This document shows positions 16,459 through 24,964 of a DNA stretch of 64,000 nt, in pieces. Every line of letters begins with the position of its first letter. The stretch's first letter is position 1. The notes under the pieces are model-generated. The model had not been told where the DNA came from. It did no database searches and saw only the letters and a program-made list of their open reading frames with translations. A program made the translations under genes and the position numbers. The DNA comes from Cryobacterium sp. Y57 (GTDB taxonomy: Bacteria > Actinomycetota > Actinomycetes > Actinomycetales > Microbacteriaceae), in assembly GCF_002929505.1 (NCBI RefSeq), contig NZ_PJJL01000065.1, forward strand, positions 68,478 through 132,477. Reading direction: 5' to 3'.

Positions 16459-17513
16459 CGTCGCCCCATGACCCGGTCGACACCGTCGAGAATGCGGTCG
16501 AGATCGGGCAGGTGGTGGCTTTCCAACTTGGCCGGCGGGTAGGGCACGTCGAAGCCGGTGACCCGCACCGGCGGGGATTCCAGGTAGCTGAAGCAGCGTT
16601 CGGTGATGGTCGCGATGATCTCGCCGCCGAGTCCGCCTGACCGGGCCGCCTCGTGCGTCACGACCAGCCGCCCGGTTTTACGAACGGATGCCTCCACCAG
16701 CGCATAATCCACCGGTGACAGTGAACGCAGGTCGATGACTTCGATCGACACGCCGTCGGCGGCGGCGGCGAGCGCCGCGTCCCGTGCGGTCGCCACGAGC
16801 GCCCCGTAGCTGAGAAGTGTGACGTCCGTTCCGGGGCGCACGATGACGGCCTGCTCCATCGGAAGCCCGAGCTCTGGCACGACCTCTCCCTTCACGTGAT
16901 AGCGGCGCTTGGGCTCGAAGTAGAGCACCGGGTCGTCGCTCGCGATGGCCTGCCGAATAAGACTGTAGGCATCCTGAGCCTTGGATACGGCGATCACTCG
17001 CAGACCGGAGGTGTGGGTGAAGTACGCCTCCGGCGATTCGGAGTGGTGTTCGGCCGCTCCGATTCCGCCGCCGAATGGCACCCGGATTGTGATCGGCATA
17101 TGCACGGCGCCCTGGGTGCGGTAGTGGAATTTGGCCACCTGGCTGACGATCTGGTCGAAGCCGGGAAAAATGAAGCCGTCGAACTGAATCTCACAGACCG
17201 GGCGGTAGCCGCGATAGGCCAAGCCAACGGCGGTGCCGATGATCGCGGATTCGGCGAGCGGGGTGTCGATGACTCGGCGAGCCCCGAACTGGGCGAGCAG
17301 GTCGCTGGTCACTCGAAAGACTCCGCCGAGGGCTCCGATATCCTCGCCGAGCAGCACGACCTTGGGGTCATCGAGCATGGCTTGGCGCAGGCCCTCGTTG
17401 ATGGCCTTGCCCATGGTGAGGGTCTGGGTCTCGCTGAGTGGGGTGGGTTGCGGCGCATTGAGGCCGGGAACCGTCGACACGATTGCCGGGGTCATCAGGG
17501 TGGTCATGGTCAT
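16455..17513 (-). CDS. bkdB: Branched-chain 2-oxoacid dehydrogenase E1 beta subunit
   Basis: The 352-residue E1 beta has the transketolase pyrimidine domain (LLGEDIGALGGVFRVTSDLL, DTPLAESAIIGTAVGLA, EIQFDGFIFPGFDQIVSQVA) and the C-terminal transketolase domain (EVIDLRSLSPVDYALVEASV, GRLVVTHEA). The start at 17513 shares one base with the bkdA stop (TGATG) and has AAGG five bases upstream; the longer ORF upstream of it is antisense-like. The extended N-terminus of about 30 residues (MTMTTLMTPAIVSTVPGLN) is unusual but co-translation supports it. It forms the alpha2beta2 thiamine-diphosphate E1 with BkdA. Confidence 0.93.
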   Translation of the reverse strand: MTMTTLMTPAIVSTVPGLNAPQPTPLSETQTLTMGKAINEGLRQAMLDDPKVVLLGEDIGALGGVFRVTSDLLAQFGARRVIDTPLAESAIIGTAVGLAYRGYRPVCEIQFDGFIFPGFDQIVSQVAKFHYRTQGAVHMPITIRVPFGGGIGAAEHHSESPEAYFTHTSGLRVIAVSKAQDAYSLIRQAIASDDPVLYFEPKRRYHVKGEVVPELGLPMEQAVIVRPGTDVTLLSYGALVATARDAALAAAADGVSIEVIDLRSLSPVDYALVEASVRKTGRLVVTHEAARSGGLGGEIIATITERCFSYLESPPVRVTGFDVPYPPAKLESHHLPDLDRILDGVDRVMGRR

Positions 17514-18625
17514 CAGGCCTTTCGGTTCTGTTCGGCAGTATCGCGGTCCGTGTCGAAGCTTCTGAGGTACCCGGCGTAGTCGGCGCGCTGGAGCTCGAGG
17601 GTGGCGTTGGGGGTGGTGTAGACGTGATCGAACACGCTGAGCGGTTCGGGGTCGGGCATGCCGATGCAGCCTGCCCGCAGTTCGGCTGCTGCGGCGTCGG
17701 CGAGGGCCGCCGTTTCCGCCTCGACCTCGGGCGTGATTTGACCGAGGCTGGTCAGCAGCCGGTGCAGACGCAGCACGGGGTCGCGCGTCTTCCACTCGGC
17801 GAGTTCGGCCGGGTCTCGGTAGCGGGTGGGGTCATCCGCTGTGGTGTGCGGTCCCATGCGGTAGGTGACCGCTTCGATGAAGGTGGGACCGCCGCCGGTG
17901 CGGGCCCGGTCGAGGGCCATGCGGGTCGCTGCCATGACTGCGATCACGTCGTTTCCATCGATACGCAGGCTGGGGATGCCGAAACCCGGCGCACGATCGG
18001 CGATATTGCGGTGTGCCTGCACGCTGACCGGCTCGGAAATAGCCCACTGGTTGTTCTGGCAGAAGAAGATCACCGGGGCCTGAAAGCTCGCCGCGAAGAC
18101 CATGGCCTCGTTCACGTCGCCCTGGCTCGTGGCACCATCACCGAAGTAGGTGATGGCGACGGAATCGACGTCGTCGCGCTGGGCACCGAGCGCCCAGCCG
18201 GTGGCATGCAAAGTTTGCGCGCCAATAATGATGGCCGGTGTCGCCATGTTGACCGCGTACGGGTCCCAGCCGGACTGGGCGTTGCCGCGCCAGACCTTGA
18301 CGATGTCGGTGAGGTTGACGCCACGGCAGTAGGCGACAGCGTTCTCTCGGTAGCTGGGAAAGATGAAGTCGTCGCTGCGCAGGGCGCGGGCCGAGCCGAC
18401 CTGGGCGGCTTCCTGGCCGAGCAGCGGAGGCCACAGGCCGAGTTCGCCCTGGCGTTGAAGGGCGGTGGCCTCGGTGTCGATGCGGCGTACCACGACCATG
18501 TCCCGGTACAGCGCCAGGAGGGCCGTTCCATCGAGGTCTTCAACCCACGGGTCGAAGTCACTGCGGGGTTTTCGCGCGCCGTCAATTGCGAGAAGCTGCA
18601 CGAGCTGGGGTGAGAAGTCAATCAT
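17513..18625 (-). CDS. bkdA: Branched-chain 2-oxoacid dehydrogenase E1 alpha subunit
   Basis: The 370-residue thiamine-diphosphate enzyme decarboxylates branched-chain 2-oxo acids. The diphosphate-binding motif starts at GDGATSQGDVNEAMVFAA and ends at FFCQNNQWAIS. FPSYRENAVAYCRGV and TYRMGPHTTADDPTRYRD are E1 alpha hallmarks, the latter carrying the phosphorylation-loop region of the family. ATG 18625 has CGGAG about six bases upstream. It is the first of three overlapping bkd genes. The Lrp-type gene on the other strand starts 132 bp away and likely controls them. Confidence 0.93.
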   Translation of the reverse strand: MIDFSPQLVQLLAIDGARKPRSDFDPWVEDLDGTALLALYRDMVVVRRIDTEATALQRQGELGLWPPLLGQEAAQVGSARALRSDDFIFPSYRENAVAYCRGVNLTDIVKVWRGNAQSGWDPYAVNMATPAIIIGAQTLHATGWALGAQRDDVDSVAITYFGDGATSQGDVNEAMVFAASFQAPVIFFCQNNQWAISEPVSVQAHRNIADRAPGFGIPSLRIDGNDVIAVMAATRMALDRARTGGGPTFIEAVTYRMGPHTTADDPTRYRDPAELAEWKTRDPVLRLHRLLTSLGQITPEVEAETAALADAAAAELRAGCIGMPDPEPLSVFDHVYTTPNATLELQRADYAGYLRSFDTDRDTAEQNRKA

Positions 18626-18701
18626 GGGGCGCTCCGAGCGTCATTGCTAAAGTTGACGTGAGCCTATGTCGACCCGACAGCGAGCACAACCACTGTCAAA
18701 A

Positions 18702-18758
18702 ATAGTGCGCAGAGTGCCCTATTCAGGCTCGCCAGAGCGTGTTAATGTTTTGCACTAT
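18702..18758. promoter_or_regulatory. Spaced inverted repeat between bkdA and lrp-type gene
   Basis: ATAGTGC (18702-18708) and GCACTAT (18752-18758) are exact reverse complements 43 bp apart; the second covers the regulator's start codon. Lrp proteins bind multiple spaced sites and wrap DNA, so this pair is a reasonable autoregulatory and bkd-regulatory site. A TTAATG element at 18742-18747 could be a -10, which would make the mRNA leaderless. Weak evidence overall. Confidence 0.3.
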
Positions 18759-19221
18759 GTACAGCCTTGACAAGACCGACACCAAGCTCCTCCAAGCACT
18801 CTCCGCCGACCCGCGCAGTACCTTCGTTGCGCTCGCCGACACACTCAGGCTCTCCCGCAATACCGTGCAGGCACGCATGAAGCGCTTAGAAGACTCTGGC
18901 GCCTTTCTCGGCTTCGATCGCCGCATCAATCCAGCCGCCCTCGGCTACCCACTGACGGCGTTCATCGAGGTGCACGTGCAGCAGAAGCGGCTTGCGCAGA
19001 TCGTGATCGACCTTGCACTGATCCCTGAAATCGTGCAGGCTCACGGCATGAGCGGACCAGCCGATCTCCTCGTGCGGGTGGTCTGCACGGATGCCGCCGA
19101 CCTGTTTCGCATCGACGGAACGATCCTCGCCTGCGACGGCGTGGAGCGCACGGAGACATCGCTCGCGATGGGGGAGGTTATCCCGTATCGCCTCACACCG
19201 TTGCTCGACCGCCGGGGGTAG
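18757..19221 (+). CDS. Lrp/AsnC-family regulator of branched-chain amino acid catabolism
   Basis: This protein of about 154 residues has a winged HTH (LDKTDTKLLQALSADPRSTF ... LADTLRLSRNTVQARMKRLE) and a C-terminal RAM ligand-binding domain (AFIEVHVQQKRLAQIV, AHGMSGPADLLVRVVCTDAA). I place the start at ATG 18757 (MYSLDKTD), which matches family N-termini; upstream starts at 18739 and 18745 lack a ribosome site. No Shine-Dalgarno is seen, so it may be leaderless. Divergent placement next to bkdABC matches the bkdR arrangement known from other bacteria. The usual ligand would be a branched-chain amino acid. Confidence 0.88.
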   Translation: MYSLDKTDTKLLQALSADPRSTFVALADTLRLSRNTVQARMKRLEDSGAFLGFDRRINPAALGYPLTAFIEVHVQQKRLAQIVIDLALIPEIVQAHGMSGPADLLVRVVCTDAADLFRIDGTILACDGVERTETSLAMGEVIPYRLTPLLDRRG

Positions 19222-19301
19222 GCAGTGCCTGCCACAATCTATTTGCTAAATTCTCCATATAGTTATATAAAGAAGTAATGAAGTCAACTGCGTTGGTAGT
19301 C

Positions 19302-19329
19302 TTGCACACAACCAGACGCACCGTAGAAT
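19302..19329 (+). promoter_or_regulatory. Candidate sigma70-type promoter of the hydrogenase-4-like operon
   Basis: TTGCAC (19302-19307) and TAGAAT (19324-19329) are separated by 16 bp. This would start the mRNA near 19336, about 80 nt before the first gene of the six-gene operon. The preceding stretch 19245-19285 is AT-rich compared with its surroundings. Not proven. Confidence 0.45.
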
Positions 19330-19414
19330 CCGTCGCCTGCCCTTCACCCTTCGACTTCGCGTTCCTCAGAGAAGGCAGCAGTTTCGTGAATATGCATGCA
19401 CATCGGGGAATCGG

Positions 19415-19900
19415 ATGAGTTTCCTGCGATTGGCCACTCTCATTCGGCACGGAGCACGCATTGCCGAACCGGCACCGCCTACCCCGCCGCTACTTGCCGG
19501 CGCTCGTGCCTTTGGTGGCAGCGTGCAGGTGCGTTTCATCAATGCCGGTGGCTGCAACGATTGTGCGCTCGAGGTGGCCGCCGCGTTCGGCCCCGTCTAC
19601 GACGTGGAACGCTACGGCGTGCGTCTGGTTCCCTCACCGCGGCACGCCGACGTGCTGCTCATCGTCGGCAGCGTGACTCGTAATATGGCCCAGCCCCTGC
19701 TGCGCACCATTGAGGCCACCCCCACGCCCCGGTTCGTGATCGCTGTCGGTGACTGCGCCCTGCACGGCGGTGCCTTCCGCGACGGTTACGGCATCATCGG
19801 ACCCGTTTCCGATTTCGTGCACGTGGATATCGAGGTGCCGGGCAGCCCACCAGAGCCAGCCGATATTGTGCGAGCCTTGCGCCGAATGACCGGCCGATGA
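19415..19900 (+). CDS. NuoB/HycG-like Fe-S small subunit with a Cys-to-Ser change
   Basis: This 161-residue protein belongs to the complex I 20-kDa / group 4 hydrogenase small-subunit family (blocks GGCNDCALEV, SPRHADVLLIVGSVT, AVGDCALHGG, VPGSPPEPADIVRALRRM). Family members bind one 4Fe-4S cluster through four cysteines. Here Cys47, Cys50 and Cys114 remain, but the fourth, normally in VPGCPP, is Ser144. The cluster could have a serine ligand, be a 3Fe-4S cluster, or be unstable. The start has GGGGA five to six bases upstream. It is the first gene of the operon and overlaps the next by ATGA. A NuoI/HyfH-type ferredoxin subunit is absent from the window. Confidence 0.9.
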   Translation: MSFLRLATLIRHGARIAEPAPPTPPLLAGARAFGGSVQVRFINAGGCNDCALEVAAAFGPVYDVERYGVRLVPSPRHADVLLIVGSVTRNMAQPLLRTIEATPTPRFVIAVGDCALHGGAFRDGYGIIGPVSDFVHVDIEVPGSPPEPADIVRALRRMTGR

Positions 19901-21909
19901 GCGGCATCGGTGCAGGATTGCTCCTGCAACTCGGCCTCGGCGCGCTGGCCGTGCTGACCGCCCTGACAGCGGCACCGTCTCTGCGGTCGCGCGCGGTCGG
20001 CATACTCTGCACCCTCATCGCCGTGATCGGCTTTCTGACCGGCCTTGGGGCCATGCTCGGCGCCACCGGCGGCCTGCGTATTTCGATTGCCCTGCCCATA
20101 GACCCGCTGTTACTGGCCCCCGATCGTCTCGGCGGCCTGTTCATGCTCATCGTTTCGAGCGTGGGCATTCTCGTATCGCTCTACTCGATGAGTTCCACCC
20201 ATGGACCCGACGCGAGCCGCACAGCGTGGGTCGCCATGCCGGTGTTCCTCGTGGGCATGCAGCTCGTGCCGGCCGCGACGGATTCGGTCTCGTTTCTGCT
20301 GGCCTTGGAGATCATGACCCTCGGCTCCACGGTGCTATTGCTGGCCGACCATGCCAGCCGGGCAACGGTCGCTTCGGCCGGTATCTGGTATTCGGCGATG
20401 TCGCAGTTGAGCTTCTTCTTCATCCTCGCCGGCTTCGCCGTGCTCGCCGCCGCCTCGGGCGGAACGAGCTTCACCAACCTGCAGGAGATCGAACCCGTGC
20501 CCGCGAACGTAGCCTTCGTGCTGCTTCTGCTCGGCTTTGGTGGCAAAGCCGAACTGGTACCGCTGCACGTGTGGGTACCCCGGGTACTCCCCGAAGCGCC
20601 CAGCCACGTTTCGGCCGCGATGAGCGGCGCCATGGTCAAGATCGGCGTTTACGGCGGCCTGCTGGTCTCTGTGCGACTCCTGCCCGACGGCCCCGCCTGG
20701 TGGGGCATCGCGATCATGGTGGTCGGCGGCGCATCCGCTCTCTATGGCATTTTGCAGGCCTCCGTGTCGAGCGATCTCAAAGTACTGCTGGCCTACTCGA
20801 CAACGGAAAACATGGGTCTGGTCTTTCTCGCACTCGGCGCGAGCATGCTGCTGCGCGGTTACGACGCGCAAGCGGCAGCGGATGCCGCGCTCGTGGCCGC
20901 CCTGCTCCTCGCCGTCAGCCACGCCGCGTTCAAATCGACGTTGTTCCTCGGCGCCGGCGCCATCATCCACGCCACCGGCGAACGCAACCTCGACCGCCTC
21001 GGCGGACTCGGCGCCCGCATGCCCGTCACTGCCGCCGCGTTCGGCATCGCCAGCCTCGGCGCCGCTGCGATCCCCATCACGAGCGGCTTCGTCGCCGAGT
21101 GGATGCTGCTGCAGTCGCTCATCCACGGTGGTCGCCTCGACGGAGCGGTCGTCTCGGTCGCGGCATCCGTTGCCATGCCCCTCGCTGTCGCCGTGATCGC
21201 CCTCACCGCCGGCCTCGCCCTGCTGACCTTCGTCAAGGCCTATGGGATCGCCTTCCTGGCCCGACCGCGCAGCACTGAAGCAGCGGAGGCCCACGAAGTG
21301 CCGCCGCTGATGCAACTCTCCCTCGTCCTTGGCGCCCTCTTCGTACTCGCCCTCGGCCTTCTCCCCGGCCCGATTGCCGCGCTCGTAGCGCAGACCGTCA
21401 GTTCAAACCCGAGCGCCGCCGTGCAGTCCGTCGGTCTCGGCGGCGTCTCGCTGCCGGGCATCGGGGCGGTGCTCGATCCGCTCATGCTCGTCGTGCTCTC
21501 GGTCCTGGTGGCCATTCCGGTGATCGTCTCGATCATCGTGTCGGCCCTTCGGTATCCACATCGCACGGTCGAGCTGCCCTGGGGCGGCGGCGGCTCCCGG
21601 GCGAGGCCGCGTATGCAGTACACCGCAACCTCCTACGCCGAGCCGCTCGTGCGAGTCTTCGACGACGTGCTCAAACCGTCGCGCGACGTGCAGGTCACCC
21701 ACGTGGCCGAGTCTCGATATTTGGTGGAACGGGTACGGGTGGAACAACGAGTGTCGGATGTCTTTGAAACCCGGCTGTATCGACCGGTACTCAACCTGTT
21801 CCAGCGCTATGGAATCGTCGTGCGCCACATCGCCAACGGCAGCATCCACCGCTACCTGTCCTATTCTTTCGTGGCTCTTCTGATCGTGTTGATCGTGGTC
21901 TCGCTATGA
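19897..21909 (+). CDS. HyfB/NuoL-like proton-translocating membrane subunit
   Basis: The 670-residue, multi-helix antiporter-like subunit has the core motif GFGGKAELVPLHVWVPRVLP EAPS with the conserved lysine in the middle helix (about 230). A second half carries LLAYSTTENMGLVFLALGAS and AVSHAAFKSTLFLGAGAI. The C-terminal region (PRMQYTATSYAEPLVRVFDD, YGIVVRHIANGSIHRYLSYS) is typical of HyfB/HycC of formate hydrogenlyase and hydrogenase 4 rather than NuoL. The overlaps with both neighbours are four bases. The predicted role is ion pumping across the plasma membrane coupled to redox chemistry in the arm. Confidence 0.9.
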   Translation: MSGIGAGLLLQLGLGALAVLTALTAAPSLRSRAVGILCTLIAVIGFLTGLGAMLGATGGLRISIALPIDPLLLAPDRLGGLFMLIVSSVGILVSLYSMSSTHGPDASRTAWVAMPVFLVGMQLVPAATDSVSFLLALEIMTLGSTVLLLADHASRATVASAGIWYSAMSQLSFFFILAGFAVLAAASGGTSFTNLQEIEPVPANVAFVLLLLGFGGKAELVPLHVWVPRVLPEAPSHVSAAMSGAMVKIGVYGGLLVSVRLLPDGPAWWGIAIMVVGGASALYGILQASVSSDLKVLLAYSTTENMGLVFLALGASMLLRGYDAQAAADAALVAALLLAVSHAAFKSTLFLGAGAIIHATGERNLDRLGGLGARMPVTAAAFGIASLGAAAIPITSGFVAEWMLLQSLIHGGRLDGAVVSVAASVAMPLAVAVIALTAGLALLTFVKAYGIAFLARPRSTEAAEAHEVPPLMQLSLVLGALFVLALGLLPGPIAALVAQTVSSNPSAAVQSVGLGGVSLPGIGAVLDPLMLVVLSVLVAIPVIVSIIVSALRYPHRTVELPWGGGGSRARPRMQYTATSYAEPLVRVFDDVLKPSRDVQVTHVAESRYLVERVRVEQRVSDVFETRLYRPVLNLFQRYGIVVRHIANGSIHRYLSYSFVALLIVLIVVSL

Positions 21910-22847
21910 ACGCCGTCATCATCGCCGTCGTGCAGGTCGTCCTGTTCGTCTTCCTCGCCCCGGTGTTGATCGGGGTGATCCGCCAGGTGCGGGCCACGAT
22001 CGAAGGCCGAGCCGGAGTTGGAATCTGGCAGCCGTGGCGCGACGTGCGCAAGCTGCTGGCGAAGAACCCGGTGCGCGCCACCGACAGCAGCTGGATGCTG
22101 AGGGCAGGCCCGGTCGCCCTGGTCGTGTCCAGCCTGCTGCTGTGCGTGCTGCTGCCGCTTGTGGGCACCATTCCCTTCGCTCTGGTTCCCAGCGACCTGT
22201 TCGTCATTGTTTCCGTCATGCTGATCGGCGTCGTGGCCCTCGCGCTCGTCGGCCTGGACGGCGGAACAGCCTTCGGCGGCATGGGCTCCAGTCGGCACAT
22301 GACAGTCGCGGCGCTCGTTGAGCCAACCTTGCTGCTCTCCATCTACGCATTTTCGATCCCGGCCGGAACCAGCACCCTGTCAGTCATCGTTGAAACCCGG
22401 CTGCTCTCCCCCGAGGTGATCATCTCGCCGGTCAGCGTGCTGGCCCTCGTCGCCCTGTCGATCGCCATCATGGCCGAGACCGCCCGACTTCCCATCGATA
22501 ATCCGGGCACCCACCTCGAGGTGACCATGCTGCACGAGGCGATGATCCTGGAAGCGAGCGGGCGCGACCTGGCCTGGCTCGAAGTCGGCTCCTGGCTGAA
22601 GCTGGCCGCCCTGCTCGGCCTGGTCGGCAACCTGGCCGTGCCGTGGGGCGTCCTGACCGATTTCAGCGCGCTCGGCCTGGCTGTCGGTGTCGTGAGCATC
22701 ACCGTGAAGGTACTCGTGCTCGGCGTGGTGCTGAGCGTCGGCGAAATCTTCCTCGCCAAGGTGCGTCTGTTCCAGGTGCCGGAGCTGCTCGCCGGCTCGT
22801 TCGCCCTCGCTTTCCTCGCCGTCACCGCCTCCTACCTGGTCGCCTGA
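21906..22847 (+). CDS. HyfC/HycD/NuoH-like membrane anchor subunit
   Basis: The 313-residue subunit has about eight membrane helices and couples the soluble arm to the ion pumps. It has the NuoH-family loop motifs IRQVRATIEGRAGVGIWQPW near the N-terminus, MAETARLPIDNPGTHLEVTM and LHEAMILEASGRDLAWLE. These acidic and arginine residues form the quinone or electron-sink interface in complex I and are retained here, unlike the metal ligands of the other arm subunits. It overlaps the preceding gene by ATGA. Confidence 0.92.
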   Translation: MNAVIIAVVQVVLFVFLAPVLIGVIRQVRATIEGRAGVGIWQPWRDVRKLLAKNPVRATDSSWMLRAGPVALVVSSLLLCVLLPLVGTIPFALVPSDLFVIVSVMLIGVVALALVGLDGGTAFGGMGSSRHMTVAALVEPTLLLSIYAFSIPAGTSTLSVIVETRLLSPEVIISPVSVLALVALSIAIMAETARLPIDNPGTHLEVTMLHEAMILEASGRDLAWLEVGSWLKLAALLGLVGNLAVPWGVLTDFSALGLAVGVVSITVKVLVLGVVLSVGEIFLAKVRLFQVPELLAGSFALAFLAVTASYLVA

Positions 22848-22856
22848 GGAGCATCC

Positions 22857-23516
22857 GTGTTTGAGAACATCTACCCCCAACTGATCGGCCTGTGCGCCGG
22901 GGCCCTGCTGCTGACGAGCGCGCTCATGGTCTGGCGACACTCCTTGCTCGCATCGATTCGACTACTCGCCCTGCAAGGCATCGCTCTCGCCGCTCTCGTG
23001 GCAGTCATCGGGATCGCCGAGGGCGAGTCTGAGCTGGTGCTCGTGTCGCTCCTCATCCTCTCGGTCAAGGGCATCGGCCTTCCCTGGGTGCTCGCCTACC
23101 AATCCAAGGCATCAATAAAACAGATTCAGGAATCGCCCCGGCTCAACCCGACCGCTGCGCTCTTGACGGTCACCCTGTTGACCATCCTCAGCTATGTCGT
23201 CGTCAGTCGTGTCTTCGGTCTCGGCGACAGCAGCACCGGTCATGCCGCTCCGATCGGCCTCGCCATGGTGCTCATCGGATTTCTGCTGCTGATCAGCCGG
23301 CGCCGTGCCCGATCGCAGCTCATCGGTTTTCTGCTGCTCGACAACGGCATCGCCACGATTACGTTTCTCACTAGCGGCGGGGTGCCGATTCTGCTCGAAT
23401 TCGCGTTCTCCCTCGACGTTTTGCTGGTGGTGCTTATTCTGCATGTATTCGCGGGCCGCATGCGCACCAAGTTCGGCGGCACGGCCGTCGATCAGCTCAG
23501 GGAGTTGCACGATTGA
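22857..23516 (+). CDS. HyfE-like (NuoK-related) membrane subunit
   Basis: The 219-residue protein has about six hydrophobic helices and corresponds to hydrogenase-4 component E, which carries a NuoK-like part. SLLILSVKGIGLPWVLAYQS and FLLLDNGIATITFLTSGGVP are recognisable conserved segments, the latter near the NuoK-type acidic/N-rich region. The GTG start has GAGGAG five bases upstream, the strongest ribosome site of the operon. The nine-base gap before it is the only gap in the operon. Its end overlaps the next gene by ATGA-like coupling (23513-23516). Confidence 0.88.
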   Translation: MFENIYPQLIGLCAGALLLTSALMVWRHSLLASIRLLALQGIALAALVAVIGIAEGESELVLVSLLILSVKGIGLPWVLAYQSKASIKQIQESPRLNPTAALLTVTLLTILSYVVVSRVFGLGDSSTGHAAPIGLAMVLIGFLLLISRRRARSQLIGFLLLDNGIATITFLTSGGVPILLEFAFSLDVLLVVLILHVFAGRMRTKFGGTAVDQLRELHD

Positions 23517-24964
23517 TGTCCTTAATACTGTGGATTCCCCTGGTCGGCCCGCTCGCCCTTGCCGGGCTCAGCCTGCTACCGGGCACCTTCGCGCTACGCC
23601 GTTTCGTCGGCGTCGCCGCGTCGAGCGCTGTCCTGATCGCCGGCCTGCTGCTGGTGAGCGCCGTACTGAACGGTGCCGTGCCCGAAACCGGCGGCGGCAT
23701 GCTGCGCGCCGACGCCCTCTCGGCCTACATGATCAGCGTCGTCGGAGCGGTTGGCCTCATTGCAACCTGGGGCGGACTCAGCAGCGCCGCATCGAGCCGC
23801 ACAAAAGACGCTGCCAGCTACGAGGCCCTCATCGCCTTGTTCCTCGCGGCCATGTCCCTCGCCGTTCTCGCCGACAGCATCGGCCTGATGTGGGCCGCCG
23901 TCGAGGCAACCACCATCGCCACCGCCTTCCTCGTGGGTCACCACCGAACCGGTCGCTCCCTCGAGGCAGCCTGGAAGTACGTCATCCTCGGTTCGGTCGG
24001 CGTGGCCATCGCGCTGTTGGGCATCGGCTTCATCTACGCCGCGTCCGTCGGCACCGACACCCCCACGCTGTCCTGGGTGCAGCTCAGTCAGTCAAACCTC
24101 GGCCTCGACCCGGCGCTCATCACCGCCGGCGGCGCCCTCGCCGTGCTGGGTTTCGCGACTAAGGCCGGCCTCGCTCCGATGCACAGCTGGCTGCCGGACG
24201 CCCACAGCCAGGCCCCGGCGCCGGTCTCCGGCCTCATGTCCGGCGTACTGCTCTCGGTCGCGCTCTACGCCATCCTGCGCATCCAGTCGATCACCGACCT
24301 CGTGATCGGCCCGGAATTTCTGCGCACCATGCTCAGCGTCGGCGGCCTGCTCTCGCTCCTCGTAGCCGCATCGCTGCTCATCCGCCAACGCGACTACAAA
24401 CGGATGCTCGCCTATTCCAGCATCGAACATATGGGCCTCATGGCCATCGGGGTCGCTATCGGTCCAGCCGCGCTCCCCTCGGTACTGCTGTACGTTCTGG
24501 GCCACGGCCTGATCAAGGCGACCCTGTTCGTGATCTCCGGCCGCATCCTCAAGGTCGAGGGCACCCCGTTAATCGCGGACGTTCGCGCCCTGCTGGTGCG
24601 ACGGCCCGGCCTCGCCGTGCCGTGGCTTATCGCCATGGCAGCCATCGTCGGTTTTCCGCCGTTCAGCATCTTCTTCTCCGAGGTCGGCATTATCATGGCT
24701 GGCTGGTCGGTGGGCCTCGGCGGTGTCGTGGGAGCGGCCTTGGTGCTGCTGCTCGTGATCTTCGCTGCGTTTACCCGTTTGACCGTTCAGATGACTCTCG
24801 GCCCTCCCGCCAATGGCGTTGGGTTCACCCCCGACTACTCGGCCCACGGTCCACGTCTGCCGATCATTTTGGCCCTGGCGACGACGGCGACGGTCGCGTT
24901 CGTCGCCGAACCGGTCGGCACTCTTCTACTGCAGGCCACAGCCGTTCTGGGAGGTAGTAACTGA
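23513..24964 (+). CDS. HyfF/NuoN-like proton-translocating membrane subunit
   Basis: The 483-residue multi-helix antiporter-like subunit is the second ion-pump module. GFATKAGLAPMHSWLPDAHS with the conserved lysine, followed by QAPAPVSGLMSGVLLSVALY, is the canonical motif. A second conserved part reads LIRQRDYKRMLAYSSIEHMG, with VLGHGLIKATLFVISGRIL after it. It shares one base with the large-subunit gene (TGATG). The pair HyfB-like plus HyfF-like is typical of hydrogenase-4 and Ehr complexes. Confidence 0.9.
   Translation: MMSLILWIPLVGPLALAGLSLLPGTFALRRFVGVAASSAVLIAGLLLVSAVLNGAVPETGGGMLRADALSAYMISVVGAVGLIATWGGLSSAASSRTKDAASYEALIALFLAAMSLAVLADSIGLMWAAVEATTIATAFLVGHHRTGRSLEAAWKYVILGSVGVAIALLGIGFIYAASVGTDTPTLSWVQLSQSNLGLDPALITAGGALAVLGFATKAGLAPMHSWLPDAHSQAPAPVSGLMSGVLLSVALYAILRIQSITDLVIGPEFLRTMLSVGGLLSLLVAASLLIRQRDYKRMLAYSSIEHMGLMAIGVAIGPAALPSVLLYVLGHGLIKATLFVISGRILKVEGTPLIADVRALLVRRPGLAVPWLIAMAAIVGFPPFSIFFSEVGIIMAGWSVGLGGVVGAALVLLLVIFAAFTRLTVQMTLGPPANGVGFTPDYSAHGPRLPIILALATTATVAFVAEPVGTLLLQATAVLGGSN

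Noticed and set aside
20335-21315. 326-codon ORF opposite the HyfB-like gene
   Set aside because: Very Gly/Asp/His-rich antisense frame; the plus strand encodes conserved membrane motifs.
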